From positions 1 to 64,000 of the forward strand of contig NZ_PGTS01000008.1 of NCBI RefSeq assembly GCF_002844235.1: 64,000 nt of DNA, in the 5' to 3' direction. Each line of letters starts with the position of its first letter. The first letter of the stretch is position 1. This DNA is from Thalassospira povalilytica (GTDB lineage Bacteria > Pseudomonadota > Alphaproteobacteria > Rhodospirillales > Thalassospiraceae). The position numbers and the translations under genes are program-made. Under the pieces are notes generated by a model that was not told the origin of the DNA, did not search any database, and worked only from the letters and a program-made list of their open reading frames with translations. Shown in pieces: positions 1 to 9,781 of this stretch.

Positions 1-304
1 CCATGTTGGCTCGATCACCCCGCACACCAAGTTTGAAGCAGAAGCTTACATCCTGACCAAGGATGAAGGTGGCCGTCACACGCCGTTCTTCTCGAACTAC
101 CGTCCGCAGTTCTACTTCCGTACGACTGACGTTACCGGTTCGATCGAGCTGCCGGCTGGCACCGAAATGGTTATGCCGGGCGACAACGTCCAGATGACCG
201 CGACCCTCATTGCACCGATCGCAATGGACGAAGGTCTGCGTTTCGCAATCCGTGAAGGCGGTCGTACCGTCGGCGCGGGCGTTGTTGCCAAGATCATCGA
301 GTAA
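1..304 (+). CDS. tuf: Elongation factor Tu, C-terminal 100 residues (partial)
   Basis: The reading frame enters the window from the left and stops at 302-304. The visible part is domain III of EF-Tu, with the stretches [28 protein letters not shown] (TEMVMPGDN) and the family C-terminus [17 protein letters not shown]-Tu is the GTPase that delivers aminoacyl-tRNA to the ribosome. It lies directly upstream of rpsJ, as in the str/S10 arrangement of alphaproteobacteria. The GTPase domain lies outside the window, so only the family, not completeness, can be judged. Confidence 0.97.
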   Translation, partial: HVGSITPHTKFEAEAYILTKDEGGRHTPFFSNYRPQFYFRTTDVTGSIELPAGTEMVMPGDNVQMTATLIAPIAMDEGLRFAIREGGRTVGAGVVAKIIE

Positions 305-327
305 TTTTTTCTCTTGATCTTTGTGAA

Positions 328-352
328 GCGGGCGGCTATGTAAGCCGCCCGC
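328..352 (+). promoter_or_regulatory. Stem-loop between tuf and rpsJ
   Basis: A perfect 10-bp stem GCGGGCGGCT / AGCCGCCCGC with a 5-nt loop (ATGTA) sits 24 bases after the tuf stop. It is followed by AACACTTTT rather than an immediate T-run, so it may be a partial terminator, an mRNA 3'-end stabiliser or a processing site that sets tuf apart from the S10 operon. Confidence 0.7.
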
Positions 353-424
353 AACACTTTTGCGGCAATCGTCAACTCCAGTTGAGGGGCCGGTGTCCTT
401 TTGAGGGCTCCGGTACATAATTAC

Positions 425-733
425 ATGGATAGTCAGAACATTCGCATTCGCCTGAAGGCGTTTGACCATCGCGTGCTGGATCAGTCCACGCGCGAGATCG
501 TCAATACGGCGAAGCGCACTGGCGCAGAGGTCCGCGGCCCGATTCCGCTGCCGACCCGCATTGAAAAATACACTGTTCTGCGGTCTCCGCACATCGATAA
601 GAAATCGCGTGAACAGTTCGAAATCCGTACGCACAAGCGTCTTCTCGACATTGTCGACCCGACCCCGCAGACCGTCGATGCTTTGATGAAGCTCGATCTG
701 GCTGCCGGCGTCGACGTCGAGATCAAACTTTAA
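425..733 (+). CDS. rpsJ: 30S ribosomal protein S10
   Basis: This 102-residue protein begins [19 protein letters not shown] and carries the S10 stretch [20 protein letters not shown]10 is in the 30S head and, with NusB, acts in transcription antitermination. An in-frame TTG at 401 would add eight residues, but ATG 425 gives the usual family length and N-terminus, so it is chosen. It is the first gene of the S10 block, with rplC starting 16 bases after it. Confidence 0.97.
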   Translation: MDSQNIRIRLKAFDHRVLDQSTREIVNTAKRTGAEVRGPIPLPTRIEKYTVLRSPHIDKKSREQFEIRTHKRLLDIVDPTPQTVDALMKLDLAAGVDVEIKL

Positions 734-749
734 TCGGGAGTAAGCCGCA

Positions 750-1466
750 ATGCGTAGTGGACTTATTACCCAGAAGGTTGGCATGACCCGCGTCTTCAAA
801 GACGATGGTTCCCACCTTCCTGTAACCGTTCTGAAGGTCGAAGATCTTCAGGTTGTCGCCAACCGTACCAACGACACCGACGGCTACGTCGCTGTTCAGC
901 TTGGTTATGGCAAAGCGAAAGTGAAAAACGTATCCAAGCCGATGCGTGGCCACTTCGCCAAAGCCAAGGTTGAGCCGAAAGCCAAACTTGCTGAATTCCG
1001 CGTTAGCGAAGATGGCCTGATTGAAGTTGGTGCAGAACTTTCTGCCGCTCACTTCGTTGAAGGCCAGTACGTTGACGTAATCGGCACTTCCATCGGTAAA
1101 GGTTTTGCCGGTGCGATGAAGCGTCATAACTTCGGTGGTCTGCGTGCGTCGCACGGTGTGTCGATTTCGCACCGTTCGCATGGTTCCACCGGTCAGTGCC
1201 AGGATCCGGGCCGCGTCTTCAAAGGTAAGAAGATGGCTGGTCACCTCGGTGCCGCACGTGTGACTGTTCAGTCCCTTAAGGTTGTCGCTTCTGACGCCGA
1301 CAAAGGCCTGATCCTGATCCATGGTGCAGTCCCGGGTCACAAGGGCGCCTACGTCCTTGTCAAGGATGCCGTGAAGCGTGCTGCACCGGAAGGTCTTCCG
1401 TTCCCGGCCGCGCTCAAGGGTGCTGCCCCGGCTGCTGAAGAAGCTGTCGCCGAGGATAAGGAATAA
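750..1466 (+). CDS. rplC: 50S ribosomal protein L3
   Basis: A 238-residue L3, starting [17 protein letters not shown]3 is an early-assembling 23S-binding protein whose loop reaches the peptidyl transferase centre. That loop is visible as [19 protein letters not shown], including the glutamine equivalent to the one methylated in E. coli. The C-terminus has an alanine/glutamate-rich tail ([12 protein letters not shown]) beyond the E. coli length, common in alphaproteobacteria. A CGGGAG ribosome-binding site lies nine bases before the ATG. Confidence 0.97.
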   Translation: MRSGLITQKVGMTRVFKDDGSHLPVTVLKVEDLQVVANRTNDTDGYVAVQLGYGKAKVKNVSKPMRGHFAKAKVEPKAKLAEFRVSEDGLIEVGAELSAAHFVEGQYVDVIGTSIGKGFAGAMKRHNFGGLRASHGVSISHRSHGSTGQCQDPGRVFKGKKMAGHLGAARVTVQSLKVVASDADKGLILIHGAVPGHKGAYVLVKDAVKRAAPEGLPFPAALKGAAPAAEEAVAEDKE

Positions 1467-1471
1467 GCATC

Positions 1472-2092
1472 ATGAAGCTCGACATTCTCAAACTTGACGC
1501 TTCCAAGGCAGGCAACATCGATCTCGCAGAAGAGATCTTTGGTCTGGAAGTACGTCGTGACGTCCTGCATCGCATGGTGAACTGGCAGCTGGCAAAACGC
1601 CGCGCCGGTACCCACAAGGTGAAGGAAAAGTCGGAAGTTTCCGCAACCACGAAAAAATTCGTGCGTCAGAAGGGTAGTGGCGGTGCGCGTCACGGTTCCC
1701 GTAAGGCTGCACAGTTCCGTGGTGGTGGTACCGTGCACGGTCCGCGCGTTCGCGACCACGCACACGATCTGACCAAGAAGTTCCGTAAACTCGCGCTTAA
1801 AACCGCTCTGTCGGCTAAAGCAAAGGACGGCAAGCTTATCGTTCTTGATAACGCGGAATTCTCGGACGCCAAAACCAAGAATCTGGTCGCAGCTTTTGGT
1901 AAGCTCGGCTGGAAATCTGCACTGATCATCGATGGTGCGCAGGTCAACGAAGGTTTTGCACGCGCAGCGCGCAACATCCCGCAGATTGACGTGCTCCCGG
2001 AGATCGGTGCTAACGTCTATGACATCCTGCGCCGTGACACCCTGGTGCTGACCAAGGGTGCGGTCGAAGCGTTGGAGGCACGTCTCAAATGA
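1472..2092 (+). CDS. rplD: 50S ribosomal protein L4
   Basis: A 206-residue L4. The conserved extended-loop segment [20 protein letters not shown] (about residues 70-90) reaches the exit-tunnel wall. In E. coli, L4 is also the autogenous repressor of the S10 operon; whether that holds here cannot be read from sequence. It follows rplC by five bases, and its stop overlaps the rplW start (ATGA), suggesting translational coupling. Confidence 0.97.
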   Translation: MKLDILKLDASKAGNIDLAEEIFGLEVRRDVLHRMVNWQLAKRRAGTHKVKEKSEVSATTKKFVRQKGSGGARHGSRKAAQFRGGGTVHGPRVRDHAHDLTKKFRKLALKTALSAKAKDGKLIVLDNAEFSDAKTKNLVAAFGKLGWKSALIIDGAQVNEGFARAARNIPQIDVLPEIGANVYDILRRDTLVLTKGAVEALEARLK

Positions 2093-2391
2093 CGATCATC
2101 AGCAAAGAGCGGATGTACGAAGTCATCCGCGCCCCGCATATCACTGAAAAGTCGACGCTGATTTCTGAACACAACGCAGTTGCGTTCAAAGTTGCGATCG
2201 ACGCCACCAAGCCGGAGATCAAGGCTGCTGTGGAAGGTCTGTTCGGGGTGAAGGTCAAGGCGGTCAATACCTCTGTGGTAAAAGGAAAGACCAAGCGTTT
2301 TCGCGGTGTTTCCGGTCGTCGGAGTGATTTCAAGAAAGCGATGGTAACCCTCGAAGAGGGTCAGTCCATCGACGTGACTACGGGAATCTAA
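2089..2391 (+). CDS. rplW: 50S ribosomal protein L23
   Basis: A 100-residue L23 with the family core [16 protein letters not shown] near the N-terminus and [10 protein letters not shown] in the C-terminal half. L23 lies at the tunnel exit and is the docking site for trigger factor and the signal recognition particle. The ATG overlaps the rplD stop by four bases, and rplB begins four bases after its end. Confidence 0.97.
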   Translation: MTIISKERMYEVIRAPHITEKSTLISEHNAVAFKVAIDATKPEIKAAVEGLFGVKVKAVNTSVVKGKTKRFRGVSGRRSDFKKAMVTLEEGQSIDVTTGI

Positions 2392-2395
2392 GACA

Positions 2396-3223
2396 ATGGC
2401 TTTGAAGAAGTTTAAACCAACCTCTCCTGGTCGCCGTCAGCTGGTTCTCGTGGATCGTTCCGATCTCCACAAGGGCAAGCCGATCAAAGCGTTGACCGAA
2501 GGTCTTCGCAAGAAAGGTGGCCGTAACAACACTGGTCGTATCACCGCCCGCCGTATTGGTGGTGGTCACAAACGTCGTTACCGTCTCATCGACTTCAAAC
2601 GTACCAAGTTTGACGTCGTCGGTACCGTCGAGCGTTTGGAATATGATCCGAACCGTACTGCGTTTATCGCACTGGTTCGTTATTCCGACGACGAGCTGGC
2701 CTACATCCTCGCACCGCAGCGTCTCGCTGTCGGCGACAACGTTGTTGCCGCTGAACGCGTAGACATTAAGCCGGGTAACGCCGCACCGCTGAAGAACATT
2801 CCGGTCGGTACCATTGTCCATAACGTCGAACTGAAAGCCGGTAAAGGTGGTCAGATCGCACGTTCAGCAGGTGCATACGTGCAGCTCGTTGGTAAGGACC
2901 AGGGTTACGCCCAGCTTAAGCTGTCCTCCGGTGAGGTACGTTTGGTACGTGGTGAATGCATGGCAACCATCGGTGCCGTGTCCAACCCGGACCATCAGAA
3001 CACTAACCTTGGTAAAGCCGGCCGTAATCGCTGGCTCGGCAAGCGTCCTTCGGTTCGTGGTGTTGCCATGAACCCGATCGATCACCCGCATGGTGGTGGT
3101 GAAGGTCGTACTTCGGGTGGTCGTCACCCGGTTACGCCGTGGGGCAAGCCTACCAAGGGCAAACGTACCCGCTCGAACAAGAAGACCGACGCGCTCATCA
3201 TGCGCCGTCGTCACAAGAGCTAA
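2396..3223 (+). CDS. rplB: 50S ribosomal protein L2
   Basis: A 275-residue L2, normal length. The conserved C-terminal signature [14 protein letters not shown], which carries the histidine linked to peptidyl transferase activity, is intact, as is the RNA-binding SH3-like middle. L2 bridges the subunits near the peptidyl transferase centre. There is no strong Shine-Dalgarno before the ATG, and the gap from rplW is only four bases, so expression probably relies on coupling. Confidence 0.97.
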   Translation: MALKKFKPTSPGRRQLVLVDRSDLHKGKPIKALTEGLRKKGGRNNTGRITARRIGGGHKRRYRLIDFKRTKFDVVGTVERLEYDPNRTAFIALVRYSDDELAYILAPQRLAVGDNVVAAERVDIKPGNAAPLKNIPVGTIVHNVELKAGKGGQIARSAGAYVQLVGKDQGYAQLKLSSGEVRLVRGECMATIGAVSNPDHQNTNLGKAGRNRWLGKRPSVRGVAMNPIDHPHGGGEGRTSGGRHPVTPWGKPTKGKRTRSNKKTDALIMRRRHKS

Positions 3224-3239
3224 CGGAGGAGGCTAGACT

Positions 3240-3518
3240 ATGGCGCGTTCCGTTTGGAAGGGTCCGTTTGTTGACGGATACCTTCTTAAGAAAGCCGATA
3301 CTGTCCGTGCCTCAGGCCGGAATGAGGTAATTAAGACCTGGTCGCGGCGTTCGACGATTCTGCCGCAATTCGTAGGCCTCACCTTTGGGGTTTACAATGG
3401 CCAGAAATTCTTGCCGGTGCTGGTGACCGAAGACATGATTGGTCACAAGTTCGGTGAATTCTCGCCGACCCGTACCTACTATGGTCACGCGGCCGACAAA
3501 AAGGCGAAGAGGAAGTAA
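3240..3518 (+). CDS. rpsS: 30S ribosomal protein S19
   Basis: A 92-residue S19 starting [16 protein letters not shown], with the core [20 protein letters not shown] and [18 protein letters not shown]19 is in the 30S head and contacts S13. It has a strong GGAGGAGG ribosome-binding site before ATG 3240. Confidence 0.97.
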   Translation: MARSVWKGPFVDGYLLKKADTVRASGRNEVIKTWSRRSTILPQFVGLTFGVYNGQKFLPVLVTEDMIGHKFGEFSPTRTYYGHAADKKAKRK

Positions 3519-3520
3519 CG

Positions 3521-3901
3521 ATGGGTAAGAAAGCTGACATCCGTCGGCTGGCGGATAACGAGGCTGCGGCTTCGCTCCGGGCAGTACGCATTTCCCCGCG
3601 TAAGCTCAACCTCGTCGCCGAGTCGATCCGTGGTTTGAAGGCAGAAGCTGCTTTGGCAGAACTGACCTTCTCCAACAAACGTATTTCGCAGGACGTCAAA
3701 AAGCTGCTGGAATCGGCAATTGCTAACGCCGAAAACAACCATCAGCTCGATGTCGACCGTCTCTATGTTAAAGAGGCATCTGTTGGTAAGGCCTTCGTGA
3801 TGAAACGTTGGCGCGCCCGTGCACGCGGTCGTGTTGGCAAGATCCTGAAGCCGTTCTCCAACATGCGCATCGTCGTTTGCGAACGTGAGGAGGCCGAGTA
3901 A
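3521..3901 (+). CDS. rplV: 50S ribosomal protein L22
   Basis: A 126-residue L22. The beta-hairpin that lines the nascent-peptide tunnel is recognisable near the C-terminus ([20 protein letters not shown]). It begins two bases after rpsS, and its TAA shares one base with the rpsC ATG. Hairpin changes confer macrolide resistance in other bacteria; the hairpin here looks ordinary. Confidence 0.97.
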   Translation: MGKKADIRRLADNEAAASLRAVRISPRKLNLVAESIRGLKAEAALAELTFSNKRISQDVKKLLESAIANAENNHQLDVDRLYVKEASVGKAFVMKRWRARARGRVGKILKPFSNMRIVVCEREEAE

Positions 3902-4587
3902 TGGGTCAGAAAGTAAATCCGATCGGTCTGCGCGTTGGCATTAACCGTACCTGGGATTCCCGCTGGTACGCCAACAAGTCCGATTTCGCTGGTCTTCTTC
4001 ATGAAGATCTTGCGATCCGTAAATTCATCTTCGACCGCCTCAAGCAGGCTGGTGTTTCGAAGGTGATTATCGAACGTCCGGCGAAGAAAGCCCGCATTTC
4101 GATCCACACCGCTCGTCCGGGCGTTGTGATCGGGAAAAAAGGCCAGGACATCGAGAAGCTCAAGAACGATCTGCAGAAGCTGGCAAATGCCGAAGTGCAG
4201 GTTAACATCATCGAAATCCGCAAGCCGGAAATCGATGCCAAGCTGGTCGCTGACAACATCGCCCAGCAGCTTGAGCGCCGTGTTTCGTTCCGTCGCGCTA
4301 TGAAGCGCTCGGTTCAGAACGCAATGCGTCTCGGTGCCGGTGGCATTCGTATTAATGCTGCTGGTCGTCTTGGTGGCGCAGAAATCGCCCGTACCGAATG
4401 GTATCGTGAAGGTCGCGTTCCGCTGCACACGCTGCGTGCGGACGTGGATTACGGAACTTCGGAAGCACACACCACCTATGGTGTTTGCGGTCTGAAGGTC
4501 TGGATCTTCAAGGGCGAAATCATGGCACATGATCCGCTGGCATCGGAGCGTAAAGCTCTCGAGTCGGCTGGTTCCAGCCGTAAGTAA
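3901..4587 (+). CDS. rpsC: 30S ribosomal protein S3
   Basis: A 228-residue S3. The type II KH domain is visible through [14 protein letters not shown] around residues 75-90, and the C-terminal domain carries [25 protein letters not shown] sequence. S3 lines the mRNA entry tunnel with S4 and S5. It is one-base overlapped with rplV (TAATG), which implies coupled translation. Confidence 0.97.
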   Translation: MGQKVNPIGLRVGINRTWDSRWYANKSDFAGLLHEDLAIRKFIFDRLKQAGVSKVIIERPAKKARISIHTARPGVVIGKKGQDIEKLKNDLQKLANAEVQVNIIEIRKPEIDAKLVADNIAQQLERRVSFRRAMKRSVQNAMRLGAGGIRINAAGRLGGAEIARTEWYREGRVPLHTLRADVDYGTSEAHTTYGVCGLKVWIFKGEIMAHDPLASERKALESAGSSRK

Positions 4588-4599
4588 GGAGATCCAGAT

Positions 4600-5019
4600 A
4601 TGCTTTCTCCGAAACGTACAAAGTTCCGTAAAGCCCACAAAGGCCGCCTTAAAGGTGAAGCCAAGGGTGGTACGGATCTTAATTTCGGCGCTTATGGCTT
4701 GAAAGCCTTGGAGCCTGAGCGTATAACGGCGCGTCAGATCGAAGCGGCTCGCCGCGCGATCACCCGCCACATCCGCCGTCAGGGTCGTGTGTGGATTCGC
4801 GTTTTCCCGGATCTCCCGGTCTCGCAGAAGCCTGCCGAAGTCCGTCAGGGTAAAGGTAAAGGCTCGCCTGAATATTGGGCGGCACGCGTTAAACCGGGTC
4901 GGATCATGTTTGAACTCGACGGTGTTCCGTTGGATCTTGCACGCCGCGCTTTCGAGCTGGCATCGGCAAAACTGCCGATCAAGACCAAGTTTGTCACCCG
5001 TCTTGGTGAAGGGGAGTAA
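4600..5019 (+). CDS. rplP: 50S ribosomal protein L16
   Basis: A 139-residue L16 beginning [16 protein letters not shown], with the family stretch [19 protein letters not shown]16 organises the A-site tRNA elbow region of 23S rRNA. It has an AAGGAG-type site 12 bases after the rpsC stop. Its length and start match the family closely. Confidence 0.97.
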   Translation: MLSPKRTKFRKAHKGRLKGEAKGGTDLNFGAYGLKALEPERITARQIEAARRAITRHIRRQGRVWIRVFPDLPVSQKPAEVRQGKGKGSPEYWAARVKPGRIMFELDGVPLDLARRAFELASAKLPIKTKFVTRLGEGE

Positions 5020-5025
5020 TTAGTG

Positions 5026-5226
5026 ATGAAAATTGCTGATCTCCGCGCTAAAAGCGCTGACGAACTGAAACAGCTGCTGCTGGACCTGCGTAAAGAATCG
5101 TTCAACATGCGATTCCAGCAGGCTTCCGGTCAGTTTGAGAACACTGCGCGGGTCCGCCAGGTCCGTCGTGATATCGCCCGCATCAAAACCCTTCTCGGTA
5201 ACGAGAAGGGTGCGACCGCGGCCTAA
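5026..5226 (+). CDS. rpmC: 50S ribosomal protein L29
   Basis: A 66-residue two-helix L29 ([19 protein letters not shown]). A GTG at 5023 is immediately upstream in frame, but ATG 5026 gives the canonical N-terminus with GGGGAG nine bases before it. L29 sits beside L23 at the tunnel exit. Confidence 0.95.
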   Translation: MKIADLRAKSADELKQLLLDLRKESFNMRFQQASGQFENTARVRQVRRDIARIKTLLGNEKGATAA

Positions 5227-5253
5227 ACTGGACACGCAGAGGAGTAAACACAC

Positions 5254-5487
5254 ATGCCGAGGCGTGTATTGCAGGGGACAGTCGTTTCGACCAAAAACGA
5301 CAAGACCGTGGTGGTCCGTGTGGAACGCCAGGTCATGCACCCGCTGTATAAAAAGTACGTGCGTAAGTCGAAGAAATTCCACGCGCACGATGAAGAGAAC
5401 CGCTTCAAAACGGGTGACGTAGTTCGCATTCGCGAATGCAAGCCGATCTCGAAGTTGAAGTCTTGGGAAGTAGTGGTCGAGGAGTGA
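5254..5487 (+). CDS. rpsQ: 30S ribosomal protein S17
   Basis: A 77-residue OB-fold protein beginning [20 protein letters not shown], with [21 protein letters not shown]17 is a primary 16S rRNA binder in the 30S body. An AGAGGAG site precedes the ATG. There are 27 bases to rpmC and 34 to rplN. Confidence 0.96.
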   Translation: MPRRVLQGTVVSTKNDKTVVVRVERQVMHPLYKKYVRKSKKFHAHDEENRFKTGDVVRIRECKPISKLKSWEVVVEE

Positions 5488-5521
5488 GTCCTCAGCCCAA
5501 TCATAGTCAAGGGGTAAACCC

Positions 5522-5890
5522 ATGATCCAGATGCAGTCCAATCTGGACGTCGCCGACAACAGCGGCGCTCGCCGCGTCCAGTGCATCAAGGTGCTGGGCG
5601 GCTCGAAGCGCAAAACCGCTCACGTTGGTGATGTTATCGTGGTTTCCGTCAAGGAAGCCATCCCGCGCGGTCGCGTAAAGAAGGGTGCAGTTCACAAAGC
5701 TGTCATCGTTCGCACCGCAAAGGAAATCCGTCGTGCCGATGGCTCGGCGATCCGCTTTGACCGCAACGCTGCCGTTCTCATTAATGCGAACGGCGAGCCG
5801 ATCGGCACGCGTATTTTTGGCCCGGTAACCCGCGAACTTCGTTCCAAAGGTTACATGAAGATCATTTCGCTCGCTCCGGAGGTGCTGTAA
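5522..5890 (+). CDS. rplN: 50S ribosomal protein L14
   Basis: A 122-residue L14, the family's exact usual length, beginning [20 protein letters not shown] and ending in the conserved [11 protein letters not shown]14 forms an intersubunit bridge and is the binding site of the silencing factor RsfS. Its stop overlaps the rplX start by one base (TAATG). Confidence 0.97.
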   Translation: MIQMQSNLDVADNSGARRVQCIKVLGGSKRKTAHVGDVIVVSVKEAIPRGRVKKGAVHKAVIVRTAKEIRRADGSAIRFDRNAAVLINANGEPIGTRIFGPVTRELRSKGYMKIISLAPEVL

Positions 5891-6207
5891 TGGCTGCCAA
5901 GATTAAAAAGGGCGACCGCGTCATTGTTCTGACGGGTAAAGACAAAGGGAAGACCGGCGAGGTTCTCGCCGCTTTCCCGGCCGAGAACAAGGTTCTGGTA
6001 TCGGGCATCAATCTGGTGAAACGTCACCAGCGCCCGACCGGTGCTGATGCCGGTGGCATCGTCGAGAAGGAAGCAAAAATTGCTGTTTCCAACATCGCGA
6101 TTGTCGACCCGAAAGAAAACAAGCCGACCCGCGTCGGTTTCAAGACCCTCGATGACGGTCGCAAGGTTCGCTTCGCGAAGCTCAGCGGCGAAGTCATCGA
6201 CAACTGA
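5890..6207 (+). CDS. rplX: 50S ribosomal protein L24
   Basis: A 105-residue L24. The KOW motif is at residues 8-25 ([18 protein letters not shown]). L24 starts assembly of the 5' domain of 23S rRNA. It is coupled to rplN by a one-base overlap; rplE follows after 11 bases. Confidence 0.96.
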   Translation: MAAKIKKGDRVIVLTGKDKGKTGEVLAAFPAENKVLVSGINLVKRHQRPTGADAGGIVEKEAKIAVSNIAIVDPKENKPTRVGFKTLDDGRKVRFAKLSGEVIDN

Positions 6208-6218
6208 GGGACGGAAAA

Positions 6219-6758
6219 ATGACGCGCCTGCGCGAACATTACAAAGAAGTGGTGCGTGACGCACTCCAGAAGGAGTTCTCCTACGAGAACACCATGGAGA
6301 TTCCGCGCCTCGAAAAGATCGTGATCAACATGGGTGTCGGCGACGCCACCCAGGATCGCAAAAAGCTGGAAGGTGCTGCTGCGGATCTCGCTGCCATCAC
6401 CGGTCAGAAGCCTGTCTTCACCAAAGCGAAAAAGTCGGTTGCGGCTTTCAAGCTGCGTGAAGGTATGAACATCGGTTGTAAAGTGACCCTGCGTCGCGAC
6501 CGTATGTTTGAGTTCTTGGACCGCCTGGTCACCATCGCGCTTCCGCGCGTTCGTGACTTCCGCGGCCTGAACAAAAAATCCTTTGATGGCCGTGGCAACT
6601 TTGCCATGGGCTTGAAGGAACAGTTCGTCTTTCCTGAAGTAGAGTATGACAAAGTCGACTCTGTCCGCGGGATGGACATTATCATTTGTACCACGGCTAA
6701 GTCCGACGCCGAAGCTCTTGCCCTTCTTAAGGGTTTTGATCTTCCGTTCGGAAACTAA
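6219..6758 (+). CDS. rplE: 50S ribosomal protein L5
   Basis: A 179-residue L5 with the family signature [18 protein letters not shown] near residue 30 and the C-terminal [20 protein letters not shown]5 binds 5S rRNA together with L18 in the central protuberance. A GAGGGACGG purine stretch precedes the ATG. Confidence 0.97.
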   Translation: MTRLREHYKEVVRDALQKEFSYENTMEIPRLEKIVINMGVGDATQDRKKLEGAAADLAAITGQKPVFTKAKKSVAAFKLREGMNIGCKVTLRRDRMFEFLDRLVTIALPRVRDFRGLNKKSFDGRGNFAMGLKEQFVFPEVEYDKVDSVRGMDIIICTTAKSDAEALALLKGFDLPFGN

Positions 6759-6771
6759 CGGAGGTTGGCCC

Positions 6772-7077
6772 ATGGCCAAGAAAAGCTCAGTAGAGCGTGA
6801 ACTCAAACGTGAACGCCTGGCAAAGCGCTATGCTGCCAAGCGTGCCGCCCTCAAAGCGGTTATCGCAAATCGCGAGACGTCCCCTGAGGATCGTATCGTG
6901 GCTGTGATGAAACTCGCCCAGCTGCCGCGTAACTCGGCTCGTATCCGTCAGCGTATTCGCTGCCAGGTATCCGGTCGTCCGCGCGGTGTCTATCGCAAAT
7001 TCCGCCTGTCCCGTATCGCCCTTCGTGAACTTGCTTCGCGTGGTCAGATTCCGGGCATGGTGAAGTCGAGCTGGTAA
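6772..7077 (+). CDS. rpsN: 30S ribosomal protein S14 (zinc-free type)
   Basis: A 101-residue S14 of the long, zinc-free C-minus type: it has no CxxC pairs and retains the central helices. It begins [16 protein letters not shown] and ends [11 protein letters not shown]. The open frame continues upstream inside rplE, but ATG 6772 with a GGAGG site gives the family N-terminus. S14 acts late in 30S head assembly. Confidence 0.97.
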   Translation: MAKKSSVERELKRERLAKRYAAKRAALKAVIANRETSPEDRIVAVMKLAQLPRNSARIRQRIRCQVSGRPRGVYRKFRLSRIALRELASRGQIPGMVKSSW

Positions 7078-7089
7078 GGAGGACATCAC

Positions 7090-7488
7090 ATGTCGATGAC
7101 TGATCCAGTCGGTGATATGCTCACGCGTATCCGTAACGGTCAGCGCGTTGGTAAATCCAGCGTTGTCTCGCCGGCTTCGAAACTGCGTACCGGTGTGCTG
7201 GATGTTCTCCAGCGCGAAGGTTACATCCGCGGTTATAACGTTAATGAAATTCGCAAGGGCGTCAGCGAAATCACCATCGAACTCAAATATTTTGAGGGCG
7301 ATGCAGTGATCAAGCAGATCGACCGCGTCTCGACCCCGGGCCGTCGCGTATACTCGAAGATCAAAGATCTTCCGAAAGTATACAACGGTCTCGGCATCGC
7401 AGTCCTGTCCACTCCGAAAGGGGTTCTCTCGGATCAGGAAGCTCGCGAGCAGAATGTCGGCGGCGAAATCCTCTGCAAAGTATTCTAA
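7090..7488 (+). CDS. rpsH: 30S ribosomal protein S8
   Basis: A 132-residue S8 beginning [21 protein letters not shown] second ATG at 7096 is possible, but the first follows AAGGAGG. S8 binds helix 21 of 16S rRNA; in E. coli it is the autogenous repressor of the spc operon. The C-terminal [10 protein letters not shown] is the family ending. Confidence 0.97.
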   Translation: MSMTDPVGDMLTRIRNGQRVGKSSVVSPASKLRTGVLDVLQREGYIRGYNVNEIRKGVSEITIELKYFEGDAVIKQIDRVSTPGRRVYSKIKDLPKVYNGLGIAVLSTPKGVLSDQEAREQNVGGEILCKVF

Positions 7489-7500
7489 GGGGAGCCAACG

Positions 7501-8034
7501 ATGTCGCGAGTAGGAAAAAATCCGGTGGTCGTGCCTAGCGGCGTTACCATCACCTTGACCGAAGAGCAGATCAGTGCAAAGGGCAAGCTCGGTGAGCTTA
7601 ACCTGCCTCTGACCTCGGACGTATCCGTCACCCAGGAAGATAACCAGATCTTCGTGAAACCGAACAACGATAGCAAGCGCGCCCGTGCCCTTTGGGGTAC
7701 CACCCGTGCGAACATCGCCAACCTCGTCACCGGGGTTTCGGAAGGGTTCACCAAGAAACTGGAAATCACCGGTGTTGGTTACCGTGCGCAGGTACAGGGC
7801 AAGAACCTGGTTCTGCAGCTTGGCTTCTCACACGACGTTGAAATGGAGATCCCTGCGGGTCTGAACGTCGTTGCTGAAAAGCCGACCCTTATCGCCATCT
7901 CTGGCGCAGATAAACAGCTTGTCGGTCAGTTCGCTGCAAATGCACGCGGCTGGCGCGGTCCGGAGCCTTACAAAGGCAAAGGTGTCCGCTACGAAGGCGA
8001 GTATATCTTGCGCAAAGAAGGCAAGAAGAAGTAA
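7501..8034 (+). CDS. rplF: 50S ribosomal protein L6
   Basis: A 177-residue L6 with two repeated alpha/beta domains, beginning [15 protein letters not shown] and carrying the C-terminal signature [24 protein letters not shown]6 lies near the sarcin-ricin loop and the elongation-factor site. It has a GGGGAG ribosome-binding site. Confidence 0.97.
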   Translation: MSRVGKNPVVVPSGVTITLTEEQISAKGKLGELNLPLTSDVSVTQEDNQIFVKPNNDSKRARALWGTTRANIANLVTGVSEGFTKKLEITGVGYRAQVQGKNLVLQLGFSHDVEMEIPAGLNVVAEKPTLIAISGADKQLVGQFAANARGWRGPEPYKGKGVRYEGEYILRKEGKKK

Positions 8035-8045
8035 GGACTGGCACG

Positions 8046-8399
8046 ATGAAAAACGTGAGAAGCCTTTTCGAACGCCGCAAGCGTCGCGTTCGTTTTGCGA
8101 TCCGCCAGAAAGCGGCCGGTCGCCCGCGCCTCAGCGTGCACCGTTCGAACGCTCACATCTATGCACAGATCATCGACGACGTCGCTGGTACCACCCTGGT
8201 AGCAGCTTCGACCGCCGAAAAAGATCTGAAGGCGAAAGGCAGCAATGCCGAAGCCGCTGCTCTGGTTGGCAAAGCCATTGCCGAGCGCGCAGTGAAAGCT
8301 GGTGTGAAAACGGTCGTTTTCGATCGTGGCGGGTATCTGTTCCATGGCCGGGTGAAAGCTCTGGCCGATGCCGCCCGTGAGGGCGGTCTGGACTTCTAA
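8046..8399 (+). CDS. rplR: 50S ribosomal protein L18
   Basis: A 117-residue L18, beginning [19 protein letters not shown] and ending in the conserved [26 protein letters not shown] region. L18 carries 5S rRNA into the central protuberance with L5. It sits 11 bases after rplF with AAGGACTGG before the ATG. Confidence 0.97.
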   Translation: MKNVRSLFERRKRRVRFAIRQKAAGRPRLSVHRSNAHIYAQIIDDVAGTTLVAASTAEKDLKAKGSNAEAAALVGKAIAERAVKAGVKTVVFDRGGYLFHGRVKALADAAREGGLDF

Positions 8400-8410
8400 G
8401 GAGCACGACC

Positions 8411-8986
8411 ATGGCACGTAACCAGAATCAACAGCAGCAGGCACCGAAAGCCCGTGAAGAAAACGAACTCGTCGACAAGCTGGTTGGTATCAACCGCGTC
8501 GCGAAAGTCGTTAAGGGCGGTCGTCGCTTTGCTTTCTCCGCAATGGTAGTTGTCGGTGACCAGCGCGGTCGCGTCGGATACGGCACGGGTAAAGCCCGTG
8601 AAGTTCCGGAAGCGATCCGCAAGGCTACCGAAGCTGCTAAACGCAACATGATCCGCGTTCCGCTTCGTGAAGGTCGTACCCTTCACCATGATACGCAGGG
8701 CCATTTCGGTGCAGGCAAGGTTATCCTTCGCTCGGCTCCGGCTGGTACCGGTATCATCGCCGGCGGTGCGATGCGTGCGGTCTTCGAAACCATGGGCGTT
8801 CAGGACGTTGTGTCCAAATGTACCGGTTCGAACAACCCGCATAACGTGATCCGCGCAACCCTTGACGCTCTGGTCAACGGTGCATCCCCGCGTCAGGTCG
8901 CTGCAAAGCGTGGCCTGAAAGTCGGTGACGTCGTTGCCCGTCGCGATAGCGGTTCGGCTGCTGCCGCCGTTCTCGAAAAGGAGTAA
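8411..8986 (+). CDS. rpsE: 30S ribosomal protein S5
   Basis: A 191-residue S5. Residues 1-18 are a Gln/Asn-rich lead, followed by the double-stranded-RNA-binding-like domain with [18 protein letters not shown] and [15 protein letters not shown]5 is at the mRNA entry tunnel and affects decoding fidelity. It has an AAGGAG ribosome-binding site and standard length. Confidence 0.97.
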   Translation: MARNQNQQQQAPKAREENELVDKLVGINRVAKVVKGGRRFAFSAMVVVGDQRGRVGYGTGKAREVPEAIRKATEAAKRNMIRVPLREGRTLHHDTQGHFGAGKVILRSAPAGTGIIAGGAMRAVFETMGVQDVVSKCTGSNNPHNVIRATLDALVNGASPRQVAAKRGLKVGDVVARRDSGSAAAAVLEKE

Positions 8987-8992
8987 TTCGAT

Positions 8993-9187
8993 ATGGCTGC
9001 TAAGAAAAAAGCGACCGTTCGCGTTACCCAGACGGGTTCGCCGATCGGACGTCCGGCTGATCAGCGCCAGACCCTTGTTGGTCTTGGCCTGAACAAACTG
9101 CACCGGACTCGTGAGCTGGAAGATACCCCAGCTGTTCGCGGTATGATCGCAAAGGTCAAGCACCTCGTCCGTGTGGACGAGGCTTGA
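8993..9187 (+). CDS. rpmD: 50S ribosomal protein L30
   Basis: A 64-residue L30 with the family core [21 protein letters not shown] and the C-terminal [14 protein letters not shown]. It lies six bases after rpsE with AAAGGAG overlapping the rpsE end. Position between rpsE and rplO is canonical. Confidence 0.96.
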   Translation: MAAKKKATVRVTQTGSPIGRPADQRQTLVGLGLNKLHRTRELEDTPAVRGMIAKVKHLVRVDEA

Positions 9188-9216
9188 TTGACCCCAGATC
9201 GAAAAGGTGTTGAACG

Positions 9217-9699
9217 ATGAAACTCAACGAACTTGCCGATAACCCGGGTGCCCGCAAGGCGCGCACCCGTGTCGGTCGCGGCATCGGTTCGGGCAAAGGC
9301 AAAACTTCTGGCGCAGGTCAGAAGGGTCAGAAGTCCCGTTCAGGTGTAGCCATCAATGGCTTCGAAGGCGGGCAGATGCCGGTCTATCGCCGTCTTCCGA
9401 AACGCGGCTTCAAAAACCCGTTCAAGAAACAGTTCGGTGTTGTGAACCTTGGTACCCTTCAGACTGCCGTTGATAACGGTGTTCTTGAAGAAGGTGCAAA
9501 TGTCACCATCGCTGTTCTTGCGGAAAAAGGTCTTGCCCGTCCGCAGAAAGACGGTCTGCGCCTTCTGGCTAAAGGCGAACTGAAAGCGAAACTGAACATC
9601 GAGATCTCCGGTGCTTCCAAAGCAGCTGTCGAAGCTGTTGAGAAAGTCGGTGGCTCGGTCAAGGTTCTTGCTCCGGTCGCTGCAGATAACGCAGAATAA
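9217..9699 (+). CDS. rplO: 50S ribosomal protein L15
   Basis: A 160-residue L15 beginning [20 protein letters not shown], with the Gly/Lys-rich extension [20 protein letters not shown] typical of the family. L15 is a late-assembly 50S protein. It is followed by an 82-base gap with a strong stem-loop before secY. Confidence 0.97.
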   Translation: MKLNELADNPGARKARTRVGRGIGSGKGKTSGAGQKGQKSRSGVAINGFEGGQMPVYRRLPKRGFKNPFKKQFGVVNLGTLQTAVDNGVLEEGANVTIAVLAEKGLARPQKDGLRLLAKGELKAKLNIEISGASKAAVEAVEKVGGSVKVLAPVAADNAE

Positions 9700-9715
9700 G
9701 CTAGAATGACTTCGT

Positions 9716-9753
9716 GAGGGTCCGGTTCCATTAATTTACGGGACCGGACCCTC
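9716..9753 (+). promoter_or_regulatory. Strong stem-loop between rplO and secY
   Basis: A 14-bp stem pairs 9716-9729 (GAGGGTCCGGTTCC) with 9740-9753 (GGGACCGGACCCTC), with only one T-G wobble, around a 10-nt A/T-rich loop. It is followed by CAGTTTATG, not a clear T-run. It likely tunes read-through or mRNA stability ahead of secY. Confidence 0.75.
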
Positions 9754-9781
9754 CAGTTTATGTGTATTGGGAGATGAGTGC

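Noticed and set aside
3763..4770. Minus-strand open frame of 335 codons across rplV, rpsC and rplP
   Set aside because: Antisense of three certain ribosomal protein genes; codon bias effect.
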